A stretch of DNA of 64,000 nucleotides. Origin: Roseovarius pelagicus. GTDB taxonomy: Bacteria; Pseudomonadota; Alphaproteobacteria; Rhodobacterales; Rhodobacteraceae. The stretch's first letter is position 1. The number at the start of each line of letters is the position of its first letter. The stretch covers positions 62,001-126,000 of the forward strand of contig NZ_CP106739.1 of the NCBI RefSeq assembly GCF_025639885.1. The letters are read 5' to 3'. The notes beneath the pieces were generated by a model. The model saw nothing but the letters and a program-made list of their open reading frames with translations, was not told the origin of the DNA and searched no databases. A program made the position numbers and the translations under genes. Shown here in pieces: positions 20,911 through 29,217 of this stretch.

Positions 20911-20929
20911 GTTGGTTCTCCTGTTCGTT

Positions 20930-21592
20930 CTAGTTGGTTGCCACAGCCTCGACTTCGGCTTGGACGAGCGACAAAAGCTGCTCCGCACCGAACTCTGGCA
21001 AAGGCTTACCGTTGACGAAGAACGTCGGTGTGCCTTGGATTCCGACAGCTTCGACGTCGGCCCGGTCCTGATTGAGGACGCCGACGATGCTGGGTGACCT
21101 GATCTGGTCCGCCGCCGCCGCAGTATCCAGACCCGCCGCTCCGGCGATCTCCATGATCCGCTCTGCCGCAGGCGCGCCATGGGAGGCCCAGGCAGGCTGA
21201 TTTTCAAGCAGCGCTTCCAGCACGGGAACAAAAACGTCCTGCAACCGAGCCGCTTCCAGCACCTTGATTGCCAGCTCGGACCCCTCGCCGTGGAACGGCG
21301 TGTAGCGCATGACGACGCGCACATCGTCGGGGTATTGCGCCAGTATCTGCTTCACGATTGGATGGAAGGCGCGGCAGGCCTCGCAGGCAGGGTCGAAGAA
21401 CTCCACGATGGTCACTGGCGCATCCTCACGCCCGAGTATGGGAGAATAGGACCGAACAAGACGATCCTGTTGTTCCAACGGAGCGGCTGTCGCCACCGGG
21501 GTCGGATCGGGGCGCGATACGAACCAGGCACCAGCCACGAAAACGGCCAGTACCAGAGTGAGTATCGCGAGCAGAAGTGTCTTTCGGTTCAT
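20930..21592 (-). CDS. DsbA-family thiol oxidoreductase
   Basis: 220 residues: signal anchor (about 5-27), then a thioredoxin fold with active site DPACEACRAF near residue 72 and the cis-Pro loop GTPTFFVNG near 190. It introduces or isomerises disulfides in the periplasm and is re-oxidised by DsbB, whose gene overlaps its start (ATGA). Copper-damaged disulfides or maturation of SCO and PCuAC cysteines would explain its place here. Confidence 0.93.
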   Translation of the reverse strand: MNRKTLLLAILTLVLAVFVAGAWFVSRPDPTPVATAAPLEQQDRLVRSYSPILGREDAPVTIVEFFDPACEACRAFHPIVKQILAQYPDDVRVVMRYTPFHGEGSELAIKVLEAARLQDVFVPVLEALLENQPAWASHGAPAAERIMEIAGAAGLDTAAAADQIRSPSIVGVLNQDRADVEAVGIQGTPTFFVNGKPLPEFGAEQLLSLVQAEVEAVATN

Positions 21593-22032
21593 ATTGATAT
21601 CCGTCGAAGTTGAATGAGAAGGACAAGGATTGCCCCGAACGTCAGCAGGGAGAGCAGAGGGATTGGCAGGCCAAGGATCAGCATCGCCTCATCGGTGCAG
21701 GATGGCCCGGACGCCGTGCAGGGGACGATCGGCGACGGCACGATCCCTGCGTAAAGCAGGGAATGGTAAAGGGCGACGGCACCACCCAGAACCGCGAGCG
21801 GCGCGGCATAGCGCCAGATCGAGAGGTCGGCGCGCCACGCCGCCACCCCGAGGATGACCGCGAGCGGAAACATGAAGGCACGCTGGAACCAGCACAGATT
21901 GCAGGGGGTCTGCCCCAGAACCTCTCCGATGAAGAGCACGGCAAGCGACGCGGACAAGGCGACGAACCATGCCGCGAAGAGGAAAGCCACCGGGCTCGCG
22001 GCGCGTGGCGTTGCGTCTGGGCTAGCTGTCAC
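21589..22032 (-). CDS. dsbB: Disulfide bond formation protein B
   Basis: 147 residues, four membrane helices. The first Cys pair is TPCNLCWFQR near residue 43 and the second is the periplasmic pair in VPCTASGPSCTDEA near 104-111. It passes electrons from DsbA to quinone. Both ends overlap its neighbours by four bases, so translation is coupled. Confidence 0.93.
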   Translation of the reverse strand: MTASPDATPRAASPVAFLFAAWFVALSASLAVLFIGEVLGQTPCNLCWFQRAFMFPLAVILGVAAWRADLSIWRYAAPLAVLGGAVALYHSLLYAGIVPSPIVPCTASGPSCTDEAMLILGLPIPLLSLLTFGAILVLLIQLRRISI

Positions 22033-22637
22033 GCGCCGATCCTTTCGCGAAGATCAGTAACGATCAGTCCGGGTTCGTCGTCGTATTCGTAGATGCGGAC
22101 AAATTCGCCTTCCGGATCGAAGAGAAGGAAGGACGACGTATGCCCCATCGTATAGCCGTCGGGCGCCGAGGCTTCCTCGATCTTCTGGTAGTAGATCCTG
22201 AAGGTCTCGGCAGTGCGTTCGATTTGGTCCGGCGGTCCGCTCAACCCAAGGATTCCCTGACCGAACTGGGGAACGTAGTTGGCCAGAGCGCTTGGCGTAT
22301 CCCTTTCAGGGTCGACCGTGATGAACAGTGGCTGGACGGCGGAACTTGGTGTGCCGAGCTCGTCCATGACCTGCGTGATGGTTGCGAGCCCCATGGGACA
22401 CACGTCGGGGCAGTTCGCAAATCCGAAAAAGACGAGCATCCAGCGCCCTCGGAAATCCTCGTCGGTCTGCACCATACCGGTATGGTCCGTCAGCTCAAAA
22501 TCCGCAGTGAAACTCTCGGCCTCAGGATCAACACGCGCGGCGACCGGTCCCTGATTGCGTTCAGTCATCCAAAGCGTGGCTGACACCGCCGCAGCGACAA
22601 CCACTGCCGACCAGAGAACTATCCGGACCTTCTTCAT
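22029..22637 (-). CDS. SCO family copper/thiol protein
   Basis: 202 residues. One N-terminal helix precedes the domain with CPDVCP near residue 85 and the His in GHTSSFLLF. It is the first gene of the leftward operon. The ATG at 22637 (MKKVRIV) is preferred to a start 126 bases upstream because the MerR-type promoter at 22675-22705 would lie inside the longer version. Similarity to the other SCO protein is moderate, so they may have distinct clients. Confidence 0.93.
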   Translation of the reverse strand: MKKVRIVLWSAVVVAAAVSATLWMTERNQGPVAARVDPEAESFTADFELTDHTGMVQTDEDFRGRWMLVFFGFANCPDVCPMGLATITQVMDELGTPSSAVQPLFITVDPERDTPSALANYVPQFGQGILGLSGPPDQIERTAETFRIYYQKIEEASAPDGYTMGHTSSFLLFDPEGEFVRIYEYDDEPGLIVTDLRERIGA

Positions 22638-22674
22638 TGCTTGCGCTACCCACCTGTTCAGTTTGTCTGTGCGC

Positions 22675-22705
22675 GGGATACAAGCTACAGCAGATAGAGG
22701 TTCAA
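22675..22705 (-). promoter_or_regulatory. Zn/Pb-type MerR promoter of the leftward operon
   Basis: On the minus strand: TTGAAC, a 19-base spacer with the operator CTCTATCTGCTGTAG, then TATCCC. It drives the operon that runs from SCO (22637) to the small membrane gene ending at 15001. Confidence 0.8.
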
Positions 22706-22784
22706 GCGAAAAGTTACTTTTTTTGTCCGAAGTCACGCTGATGTGAAACCTTTGTCTTTTCAAAGGAGTTGGCTCTTCGGTAAG

Positions 22785-22799
22785 CTACAGTCTTTGTAG
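22785..22799 (+). promoter_or_regulatory. Operator before the MerR gene
   Basis: The imperfect dyad CTACAGTCTTTGTAG lies 16 bases before the MerR start and matches the CTACAG half-sites at 22.7, 23.6 and 24.3 kb. The -35 is weak. Autoregulation is inferred. Confidence 0.6.
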
Positions 22800-22814
22800 A
22801 TTGAAGGATCGCAC

Positions 22815-23243
22815 ATGCTGGCTATTGGAACACTCTCGCGGAGAACCGGAACCAAGGTTCAGACGATCCGCTACTACGAAGAAATCGGTTTGATGAACGA
22901 GGCCGGAAGGACCGCAGGCGGCCAGCGCCGGTACTTTGAGAAGGACCTCGACCGGCTGGCTTTCATCCGGCACTCACGCCAGCTCGGATTTTCCCTCGAC
23001 TCCATCCGGGAGCTGCTGGACCTCTCGGACAATCCGTCCCAATCCTGCGCGGAGGCGGATTCGATTGCGCGTCGGCAACTCCACCAAGTCGAACAGCGGA
23101 TCAAGCGTCTGCAAGCGCTCAAGAAGGAATTGAAACGCATGGTCGCCGAGTGCGACGGTGACAGCGTTGCGGAGTGCAAGGTTCTGGAGGTCCTTCGAGA
23201 CCATGCGGAATGTCTGACCGAGCACGACGAGATTGGGGCTTGA
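22815..23243 (+). CDS. MerR-family regulator, ZntR/CadR/PbrR-like
   Basis: 142 residues. An N-terminal helix-turn-helix with [11 protein letters not shown] is followed by a long dimerisation helix and a C-terminal loop with cysteines ([24 protein letters not shown]). The Cys in ECKVLEVL aligns with the conserved metal-ligand Cys of ZntR/PbrR. It probably senses Zn2+, Cd2+ or Pb2+ and governs the CTACAG/CTCTAG promoters in this window. It is divergent from the SCO operon and overlaps the YnfA start. Confidence 0.9.
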   Translation: MLAIGTLSRRTGTKVQTIRYYEEIGLMNEAGRTAGGQRRYFEKDLDRLAFIRHSRQLGFSLDSIRELLDLSDNPSQSCAEADSIARRQLHQVEQRIKRLQALKKELKRMVAECDGDSVAECKVLEVLRDHAECLTEHDEIGA

Positions 23244-23566
23244 ACGCCGCAATTGCCTATCCGCTGGCTGCTGTCGCAGAGATCAGCGGGTGTTTCGCCA
23301 TCTGGGCGTGGTGGCGTCTTGGGGCATCACCGCTCTGGCTCGCACCCGGCATAATCGCGCTCGCGCTTTTCGGCTGGTTGCTGGCGCAGGTCGAAACCAG
23401 CGCAGCGGGCCGCGCTTTCGCAGCCTATGGCGGCATCTACATCGGGGCCTCCATGCTCTGGATGTGGTTCGTCGAGGGCGAGCGACCTGACAGATGGGAC
23501 TTCATAGGGACATCCATCTGTTTGATCGGTGCCGCGATTATTCTTTCGGTGCCCAGAGGGACGTAA
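23240..23566 (+). CDS. YnfA-family small membrane protein
   Basis: 108 residues, four helices, matching the length of the UPF0060/YnfA family ([35 protein letters not shown]). The TTG at 23240 overlaps the MerR stop codon (TTGA), giving the exact family length; a longer frame inside merR is not credible. YnfA proteins belong to the small multidrug/drug-metabolite fold and are common next to metal genes. The transported substrate is unknown. Confidence 0.85.
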   Translation: MNAAIAYPLAAVAEISGCFAIWAWWRLGASPLWLAPGIIALALFGWLLAQVETSAAGRAFAAYGGIYIGASMLWMWFVEGERPDRWDFIGTSICLIGAAIILSVPRGT

Positions 23567-23582
23567 ATAAGCTATTATGGAT

Positions 23583-23607
23583 CTACAGTCGCTAGAGGTT
23601 CTATATG
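23583..23607 (+). promoter_or_regulatory. Zn/Pb-type MerR operator before the cation transporter
   Basis: A 19-base element containing CTACAGTCGCTAGAGG is followed by TATATG. The -35 hexamer is poor, and on the opposite strand the same operator has a possible -35, so direction is not certain. Confidence 0.6.
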
Positions 23608-23679
23608 TATTTTTGACAGCTGCATCCGAAGAGGGCGTTTCTGCCCCCTTTCTTAGAAATCGGAGGGTTTGCCAGTTCG

Positions 23680-24297
23680 ATGGTCGAAAGCGAATTCAGC
23701 GGGAAGAATGAAAAAGAGCGCCAGACGCTCTGGATTGTTCTCGGTCTCAATCTCGCAATCGCTGCGGGGTTCTTCGCCACGGGAGCTATCGGCGATTCCA
23801 GCGCCCTGATCGCCAATGGTCTCGACAACACATCCGACAGCCTCGTCTATGGCATCAGCCTTCTGGCCTTGTCCCGGTCGTCGAAGTGGAAGCGGGGTGC
23901 CGCGAACGTATCCGGCGGATTGCTTCTGATCTTTGCGGTTGGCATTCTGATTGACGCTTGGGGGCGCTATGTCGGCGGTTCCGAACCGCTCGGAACTCTG
24001 ATGATCGCAATGTCGCTGATCGCTGCGGTCGTCAACCTCGCCTGCATCTGGCTGCTCGGGCGACTGAAGGAACCGGACGTGAACATCCGGGCCGCCAACA
24101 CCTTCAGCCTCAACGATTTCGCATCGAACGGCGGCATCCTGATCGCGGGCGGTCTCGTTTGGTGGTTGGGCAGCAACTGGCCCGACCTCGTTGTCGGGGT
24201 CGCGGTGGCTGGCATCGCGGCGTGGGGCGGCATAGGCATCCTGCGGGACGCGCATGACGAGCATCACAAGGCAGTTCACAATCACCAACCAGAATAG
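23680..24297 (+). CDS. Cation diffusion facilitator-like transporter
   Basis: 205 residues, six helices. The metal-site pattern is NGLDNTSDS in helix 2 (Asp pair) and LNDFASNGG in helix 5. The length is that of CDF membrane domains lacking the C-terminal cytoplasmic domain, ending in HDEHHKAVHNH. It should exchange Zn2+ or similar for protons. It stands alone between two MerR-type operators. Confidence 0.88.
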   Translation: MVESEFSGKNEKERQTLWIVLGLNLAIAAGFFATGAIGDSSALIANGLDNTSDSLVYGISLLALSRSSKWKRGAANVSGGLLLIFAVGILIDAWGRYVGGSEPLGTLMIAMSLIAAVVNLACIWLLGRLKEPDVNIRAANTFSLNDFASNGGILIAGGLVWWLGSNWPDLVVGVAVAGIAAWGGIGILRDAHDEHHKAVHNHQPE

Positions 24298-24323
24298 TCT
24301 CTCGCGTCGCGACAAGATAAAGG

Positions 24324-24354
24324 TTGAAGCTACAGTGACTGTAGAAAATATCAT
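24324..24354 (+). promoter_or_regulatory. Zn/Pb-type MerR promoter
   Basis: TTGAAG at 24324-24329, a 19-base spacer starting CTACAGTGACTGTAG (a near-perfect dyad), TATCAT at 24349-24354. It drives the transglutaminase-like gene and the CDF transporter after it. Confidence 0.82.
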
Positions 24355-24383
24355 CTCTGTATAGTTGATTCTAGGAAACGCTC

Positions 24384-25154
24384 ATGACCCCTGTTGACCC
24401 GCTGCTTTCGTCCACGCCACTCTTGGATTTCAGGCATCCTTCACTTGCCGCTCTGATCGCCGACCGGGGGTGGGGAACCTTGCCGTTGCATGATCGAATT
24501 GGTGCAATCTACGACTTCGTGCGAAACGAGATCGACTTTGGCTATAACCGCGCCGACGACATTCCTGCCTCCGAAGTACTCGAAGACAGGTATGGACAAT
24601 GCAACACGAAGGGAACGCTGCTGATGGCGCTTCTACGCGCTGTTGGCGTAAGATGCCGCTTGCACGGCTTCACAATCCACAAAGCGTTGCAACGGGGCGT
24701 CGTGCCTGAACTGATCTATCCGATCGCACCCGCAGAAATCCTCCACTCATGGATCGAGGTCGAGACCGAGGCAGGATGGGTCGATCTTGAGGGCTTCATC
24801 CTCGACACATCCTTCCTGTTGGCCTTGCAGCGGTCGTTTCCCGAAACACGGTCCCTATGCGGCTACGGTGTCGGGACCGACTGCTTGAGCGCACCGCCAG
24901 TCGGATGGACGGGGGAGAGTACATATATCCAGAAGACCGGCATCGCCCGCGATTTTGGAACATTCGATAATCCTGACATGTTTTATGAGCACCATCGTCA
25001 GGCGTTAGGCCCGCTGCGCGACTGGATCTATCGGCACCTCATTCGCCATTGGATGAATGCCCGCGTCAGGGCGATCCGCGCTGGTCGTTTGCCAAGCGTT
25101 CCAGGGCTCAGCCGGCCAAACCACGGCCATGAGGAGGCTTCTCGTGCCGCATGA
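24384..25154 (+). CDS. Transglutaminase-like cysteine protease-fold protein
   Basis: 256 residues, no signal peptide. The transglutaminase core is clear: YGQCNTKGTLLMALLRAVG (catalytic Cys near residue 73), then HSWIEVETEAGWVDLEG (His near 120, Asp near 133). Bacterial relatives are peptidases or amide-forming enzymes; the substrate is unknown. It is the first gene behind a metal-responsive promoter and overlaps the next CDF gene, so its activity is probably tied to Zn/Pb stress. A His near the C-terminus (NHGHEE) could bind metal. Confidence 0.85.
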   Translation: MTPVDPLLSSTPLLDFRHPSLAALIADRGWGTLPLHDRIGAIYDFVRNEIDFGYNRADDIPASEVLEDRYGQCNTKGTLLMALLRAVGVRCRLHGFTIHKALQRGVVPELIYPIAPAEILHSWIEVETEAGWVDLEGFILDTSFLLALQRSFPETRSLCGYGVGTDCLSAPPVGWTGESTYIQKTGIARDFGTFDNPDMFYEHHRQALGPLRDWIYRHLIRHWMNARVRAIRAGRLPSVPGLSRPNHGHEEASRAA

Positions 25155-26052
25155 TCATGCCCATATGGAGCCTAAAGAAGGCGACCGGCGGGTTGCCATT
25201 GCCATCTGGGCAAACGGCCTCTTGACGGTCGCGCAGATTGTCGGCGGGATACTATCCGGCAGCCTCGCGCTGATCGCGGATGCCATCCACAACTTCTCCG
25301 ACATGGCGTCGCTCGTCATCGCATTCGGCGCGGGTAAGATCGCGCGCCGCCCGGCCGATGCGAAAATGACCTTCGGATATGGCAGGGTCGAGATCGTAGC
25401 CGCCCTGATCAATTATACCTCGCTGATCATCATCGGCCTTTATCTGGTCTATGAGGGCGCGATGCGGTTTGTTGATCCGCCAGAAGTCGCGGGTTGGACC
25501 GTGGTCATCCTGGGCAGTGTGGCGCTGTTCATCGATACCCTCACCGCGTGGCTGACCTATTCGATGCAGAAAGGCAGCGTGAACATCCGGGCGCTTTTCC
25601 TCCATAACCTCAGCGACGCACTGGCGTCCGTGGCCGTGATCGTCGGTGGTGTCCTCATCCTTCTCTACGATATCCGCTGGGTCGATCCTGCGATCACCAT
25701 CGGGATTGCTGCCTACATCCTCTGGCTCGCCTTCAGCGAGATCGGTGGCCCGATCCGCACGCTGATGCTGGGAAGCCCACCCGATATCGACACGGACAAG
25801 GTTATCGCGGCCGTCGAGGATCTCGACGGTGTCGAGGAAGTTCATCACGCGCATTTCTGGCAGATGCAGGAGCATCGTGCGGCGCTCGATACCCACGTCG
25901 TAATCGCCGAGGACCGCTGGGATGACCTCGAAAACATCAAGACGGCAATCAAGACCCGCCTCGACGAGGAATTCGGGATCGACCATTCAACGTTGGAGTT
26001 TGAACGCTCAGCAACCAAACATCGGGACGCAGACAGGTATGGTCATGGGTGA
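25144..26052 (+). CDS. czcD: CzcD-type cation diffusion facilitator
   Basis: 302 residues from a GTG at 25144, chosen because GAGGAGG lies six bases upstream and the N-terminus becomes PHDHAHMEPKEGDR as in other CzcD proteins. It has six helices with the metal sites IADAIHNFSD (helix 2) and LHNLSDALAS (helix 5), then a cytoplasmic domain with HHAHFW near residue 240. It exports Zn2+/Cd2+/Co2+ by proton exchange. It overlaps both neighbours. Confidence 0.93.
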   Translation: MPHDHAHMEPKEGDRRVAIAIWANGLLTVAQIVGGILSGSLALIADAIHNFSDMASLVIAFGAGKIARRPADAKMTFGYGRVEIVAALINYTSLIIIGLYLVYEGAMRFVDPPEVAGWTVVILGSVALFIDTLTAWLTYSMQKGSVNIRALFLHNLSDALASVAVIVGGVLILLYDIRWVDPAITIGIAAYILWLAFSEIGGPIRTLMLGSPPDIDTDKVIAAVEDLDGVEEVHHAHFWQMQEHRAALDTHVVIAEDRWDDLENIKTAIKTRLDEEFGIDHSTLEFERSATKHRDADRYGHG

Positions 26053-26602
26053 CCTCAAAACCGTGGTTCTCGTGCTGGGTTGTGCGGCCAATCTGTTGCT
26101 GGTCGCGGGTATACTCTGGTCCATGTTCCAACCGGAGCGACGTGTCTGGCCGCCGATTCACTCTACAGGAGCCCACAAGATTGTCGTCTGGGGACTTACG
26201 TGCGTCGGCTTCGGATCTGCCATCGTTTTGGGTCTGCTAGAATGGGGTGAGCTCGACTTCCCATGGATCATACGTTGGGGTCTAGGGCTTTGTCTGATCG
26301 TTCTGGGCAATGCCGTTGTCTGGTCCGGTGTGATGCAACTTGGAATAGCGGTGACGAGTGGTGATGAAGGCGTTCTGCGGACCCGTGGCCTTTACCGCTT
26401 CTCCCGCAATCCTCAATATGTGGCTGACATGGCGATCCTCATCGGGATCGGATTGCTCTCCGCCTCAATCCTCGCGTGGCCGGTGATTATCACCGGCGTT
26501 ACTGCATTGGCACTCGCGCCCTTCGCTGAAGAGCGCTGGTTGATTGATCGCTACGGGGACGCTTACCGAGCCTACCTCCAAAAAACCCGCAGATTTCTTT
26601 GA
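26045..26602 (+). CDS. Isoprenylcysteine methyltransferase-family membrane protein
   Basis: 185 residues (or 187 from an ATG at 26039), five helices. The C-terminal signature LYRFSRNPQYVADMA followed by EERWLIDRYGDAYRAY is that of the ICMT/PEMT phospholipid-methyltransferase family. The substrate is unknown; CDF genes often have such a neighbour. It overlaps the czcD stop. A second member is at 39003. Confidence 0.88.
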   Translation: MGDLKTVVLVLGCAANLLLVAGILWSMFQPERRVWPPIHSTGAHKIVVWGLTCVGFGSAIVLGLLEWGELDFPWIIRWGLGLCLIVLGNAVVWSGVMQLGIAVTSGDEGVLRTRGLYRFSRNPQYVADMAILIGIGLLSASILAWPVIITGVTALALAPFAEERWLIDRYGDAYRAYLQKTRRFL

Positions 26603-26710
26603 TGCCATGACCGAGTTCAATCTCACGGGTTTGTGAGCAGAAACATATTGAAGCTCTAGCGGGTGTAGGTCTTAGAACCGGGAAAAATAACAAGACCAGA
26701 GGTTTCCTTG

Positions 26711-27301
26711 ATGAGACGAGCTAACGACAGACCGTTCACACGCCGGACTGCACTCTTTGGTGCAGCAGCAAGTGGGTTGGTTCTCGCGACCAGCAGGGCC
26801 ATGGCACAGACAAGCGAGGGTCTGGCGGCACCGGCAGTGCGGAGCAATATTTCCGGGTTCAGGGTTGCATCTTGGCAAGACCATTTCGACGATCTGAGAA
26901 ACGGCGCAATCCTCTGCGACATCGACTCCCGCGCGGTCCAATTCTGGTCGGAAGACGAAAGCATCTACAAGCTCTACCCGTCCAGCGTTCCTTTGACAGA
27001 GGAGTTGACTAGGCGCGGATATACCACGGTGGTTCGCAAGGTAGATGGCCCGAGCTGGCGACCTACGCCGTCGATGAAGGAGCGCAATCCCGAATGGCCG
27101 GATTTCGTTGGCCCTGGCCCCGACAATCCCCTTGGAACACACGCCCTTTATCTGTCATGGCAGTACTACCGCGTTCACGGCACCGGTGACACGCGCAAGA
27201 TCGGTCGACAATCGTCGAACGGCTGCATCGGTCTCTACAATGAACATATCGAAGAGTTGTTTGGATTGGCCGAGGTCGGTACTCAGGTTAAGTTGTTCTA
27301 A
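26711..27301 (+). CDS. L,D-transpeptidase (YkuD), Tat-type signal
   Basis: 196 residues. The N-terminal FTRRTALFGAAASG is a likely Tat signal. The YkuD domain shows the HGTGDTRKIGRQSSNGCIGL block (His, catalytic Cys near residue 176). It is a close paralogue of the enzyme at 59211, sharing WQDHFD, ELTRRGY and TPSMKER. Extracellular peptidoglycan cross-linking is the expected activity. An upstream TTG at 26708 is possible but weaker. It is followed by a small lipoprotein gene. Confidence 0.92.
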   Translation: MRRANDRPFTRRTALFGAAASGLVLATSRAMAQTSEGLAAPAVRSNISGFRVASWQDHFDDLRNGAILCDIDSRAVQFWSEDESIYKLYPSSVPLTEELTRRGYTTVVRKVDGPSWRPTPSMKERNPEWPDFVGPGPDNPLGTHALYLSWQYYRVHGTGDTRKIGRQSSNGCIGLYNEHIEELFGLAEVGTQVKLF

Positions 27302-27318
27302 AGGCGGAAATTTTAAAT

Positions 27319-27531
27319 ATGCGAATTCATCTTGGCTTACTTCTCCCAGCAGCGTTTTTGCTGGGAGCGTGTTCCGCTTCTATTCCTGGCGGGCCCGACA
27401 CTGCACAAAACAGACCACTGCCGGAGGCAGTCGTCGCTATGGCCGCAACGGGTCAGGATCTTCAGTCCGCGCGCCTTTTGCCGGAAGACGGCTGCTATTC
27501 GCCATCAACGCCAGTCAGCAGTGTCTTCTGA
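27319..27531 (+). CDS. Small lipoprotein
   Basis: 70 residues with a clear lipobox FLLGAC (Cys near residue 18). The rest has PLPEAVVAMAATGQDL and GCYSP, a pattern I associate with a short roseobacter lipoprotein whose usual C-terminus appears to be missing here. The 97 bases that follow show no gene. Function unknown. Confidence 0.6.
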   Translation: MRIHLGLLLPAAFLLGACSASIPGGPDTAQNRPLPEAVVAMAATGQDLQSARLLPEDGCYSPSTPVSSVF

Positions 27532-27628
27532 CGAGCAAGTATTCAAACCAGATACTTCACGGGTTTGGCAGCATTCAGGAGGACGAGCACATAGCGTGGC
27601 CATCCCCCGGAACGCATGATTGATGGTG

Positions 27629-27901
27629 CTAACGATTCCCAGGCCCGTTTCTGTCCTCAAACATGCTCTGGAATTCCATCGCCGCGTTCATGTGAGCCTC
27701 CATTTCTGCGCGCGAGACCTTGCCGTCGCCATTCTGGTCGGCGTGTTCGAAATGGCCGCGCATCGTATCGCCCATATGAACGTTGTTGTCGCGGTCGGGC
27801 AATTCGTGATGACCCGTGACAAAGCCGTTATCGGCAAACGCAGCTCCGCCCATGACGGTCGCTACGGCAGTTGCAAAAATGAATGTGGTATTGCGGTTCA
27901 T
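27629..27901 (-). CDS. Periplasmic EF-hand protein with FVTGHHELP motif
   Basis: 90 residues with a signal peptide to about residue 23. The mature start NGFVTGHHELPDRDNN is shared with the protein at 51072-51371. One canonical EF-hand loop, DQNGDGKVSRAE, lies near residue 56 and probably binds Ca2+. The ATG at 27901 has AAGGAG eight bases upstream. Function unknown; the position beside a response-regulator-type repeat suggests stress induction. Confidence 0.8.
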   Translation of the reverse strand: MNRNTTFIFATAVATVMGGAAFADNGFVTGHHELPDRDNNVHMGDTMRGHFEHADQNGDGKVSRAEMEAHMNAAMEFQSMFEDRNGPGNR

Positions 27902-28010
27902 CGACTTAACTCCTTTTAAGCTTGCGATACCAAACACATGGCAGATGAAACCAACGTTGCAACGGACAGACAGGGTGAATGTGTAACGGCATTTCGCAAA
28001 ACGGACGCTG

Positions 28011-28026
28011 GTTACAAACCGTGACA
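28011..28026 (+). promoter_or_regulatory. Direct-repeat regulator box
   Basis: GTTACAAACCGTGACA: two half-sites at exact 10-base spacing. It matches five other copies in the window (see the finding at 51.5 kb). It lies between the EF-hand gene and the DMT gene, so either could be the target. Confidence 0.55.
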
Positions 28027-28104
28027 CTCTTTACCGGCAGAGGCGGTTCAGATCCTTAGGTTTGGCTGATGACCAAGACGCATTTGGCAATCAAAAGGCG
28101 CGCC

Positions 28105-28995
28105 ATGACCACTGCTTCGACAATAAAGATCATCCTTGCCATGGTGCTTTGGGCCTTGTGCTTTCCAGTCATCGTTGCTGGCTTGGAATATTCTCCCCAT
28201 ATGACATTTGCGGCCATGCGCGCGGCGATTGCAGGGGCTGCGCTAACACTCTTGGCGATTGCTTTTGGTCGGCCATTTCCGCGTGAATGGGGCGTTTGGG
28301 TCACCCTTTCCGTTATTGGCTTTGGCGCGACAAGCCTGGGTTTTCTAGGCATGTTTCACGCAGCAGAATTTGTCTCGCCCGGCTTGGCGACAGTGATTGC
28401 CAATACCCAACCCTTGCTGGCGGCTGTCCTGGCCAGTCTTTGGCTGGGGGAGAAGTTATCCCTTCTCGGCAAGATAGGATTATGCGCGGGCTTTGCGGGC
28501 ATCGTTTTGATCGCATTGCCTCATTTCATGGTCGATGGAAACAAGAGCTATGCGATTGGTGTAGCCTACATTGTTCTTGCTGCAGCCGGGGTTACGCTTA
28601 GCAATGTCATGATCAAGTCCATTGCCGGAAAAGTGGACAACCTTTCGGCAATGGGATTGCAGATGTTGATTGGCAGTGTCCCGTTGGCCATCGTCGCGTT
28701 TCTCATGGAGGAGCCGACCGCCATAAACTGGACGCCGACATTCATATCATCGCTTCTCGTTCTGGCCCTTGCAGGATCAGCCCTTGTTTACTGGCTATGG
28801 TTTTCAGCTCTTGAAACGGTGCCTTTGAGCCGGGCCAGTGTTTTCAGCTTTTTGATTCCGGTGTTTGGCTTGACCATAGGGGTATTGATCTACGGTGAGC
28901 GCCTATCGCTTTTACAGGCGATCGGAATTGGCATGATATTTTTGGGAATAGCGATGGTTCACTACCAAAAAAAGGAGTCACGGATTGCTTTATGA
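28105..28995 (+). CDS. EamA/DMT-family permease
   Basis: 296 residues with ten predicted helices in two EamA repeats (about 10-135 and 150-285). Start 28105 is preferred because AAAAGG lies six bases upstream; an ATG at 28069 would add 12 polar residues. DMT permeases export metabolites or take up nucleoside or amino-acid derivatives; nothing here fixes the substrate. It stands alone. Confidence 0.9.
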   Translation: MTTASTIKIILAMVLWALCFPVIVAGLEYSPHMTFAAMRAAIAGAALTLLAIAFGRPFPREWGVWVTLSVIGFGATSLGFLGMFHAAEFVSPGLATVIANTQPLLAAVLASLWLGEKLSLLGKIGLCAGFAGIVLIALPHFMVDGNKSYAIGVAYIVLAAAGVTLSNVMIKSIAGKVDNLSAMGLQMLIGSVPLAIVAFLMEEPTAINWTPTFISSLLVLALAGSALVYWLWFSALETVPLSRASVFSFLIPVFGLTIGVLIYGERLSLLQAIGIGMIFLGIAMVHYQKKESRIAL

Positions 28996-29217
28996 GGGCT
29001 GGTTTCAGGACACCAAACGGCAACCGGCAGCCTGTCTGGTGCGTTCCGACAATGGCGGCCACATGACACGCTTGGTCGCCTCATGTTTCAAAAGACGCCA
29101 TGAATACCTAAATGAATAGGATCTCAGATTGAACAGGCGCTCAGTCCAAACGCTGAGGTACAGTCACTTCCTTGGGGAGGTGCGATCATGCCTCAATCAA
29201 TAGCAAGGAGGTTAACA
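28996..29217. other. Intergenic stretch before the ECF sigma gene
   Basis: 222 bases with no open frame I would call. It contains GCGCTCAGTCCAAACGCTGAGG, an imperfect inverted repeat, upstream of the sigma gene. No copy of the TGTAAT-N16-CGTC promoter is present, so I see no sign of direct autoregulation by that element. Confidence 0.5.

Noticed and set aside
20911..21324. Extension of the PCuAC frame upstream to give 298 residues
   Set aside because: It runs antiphase through the DsbA gene; the GTG at 20910 with a good ribosome-binding site gives a complete signal peptide.
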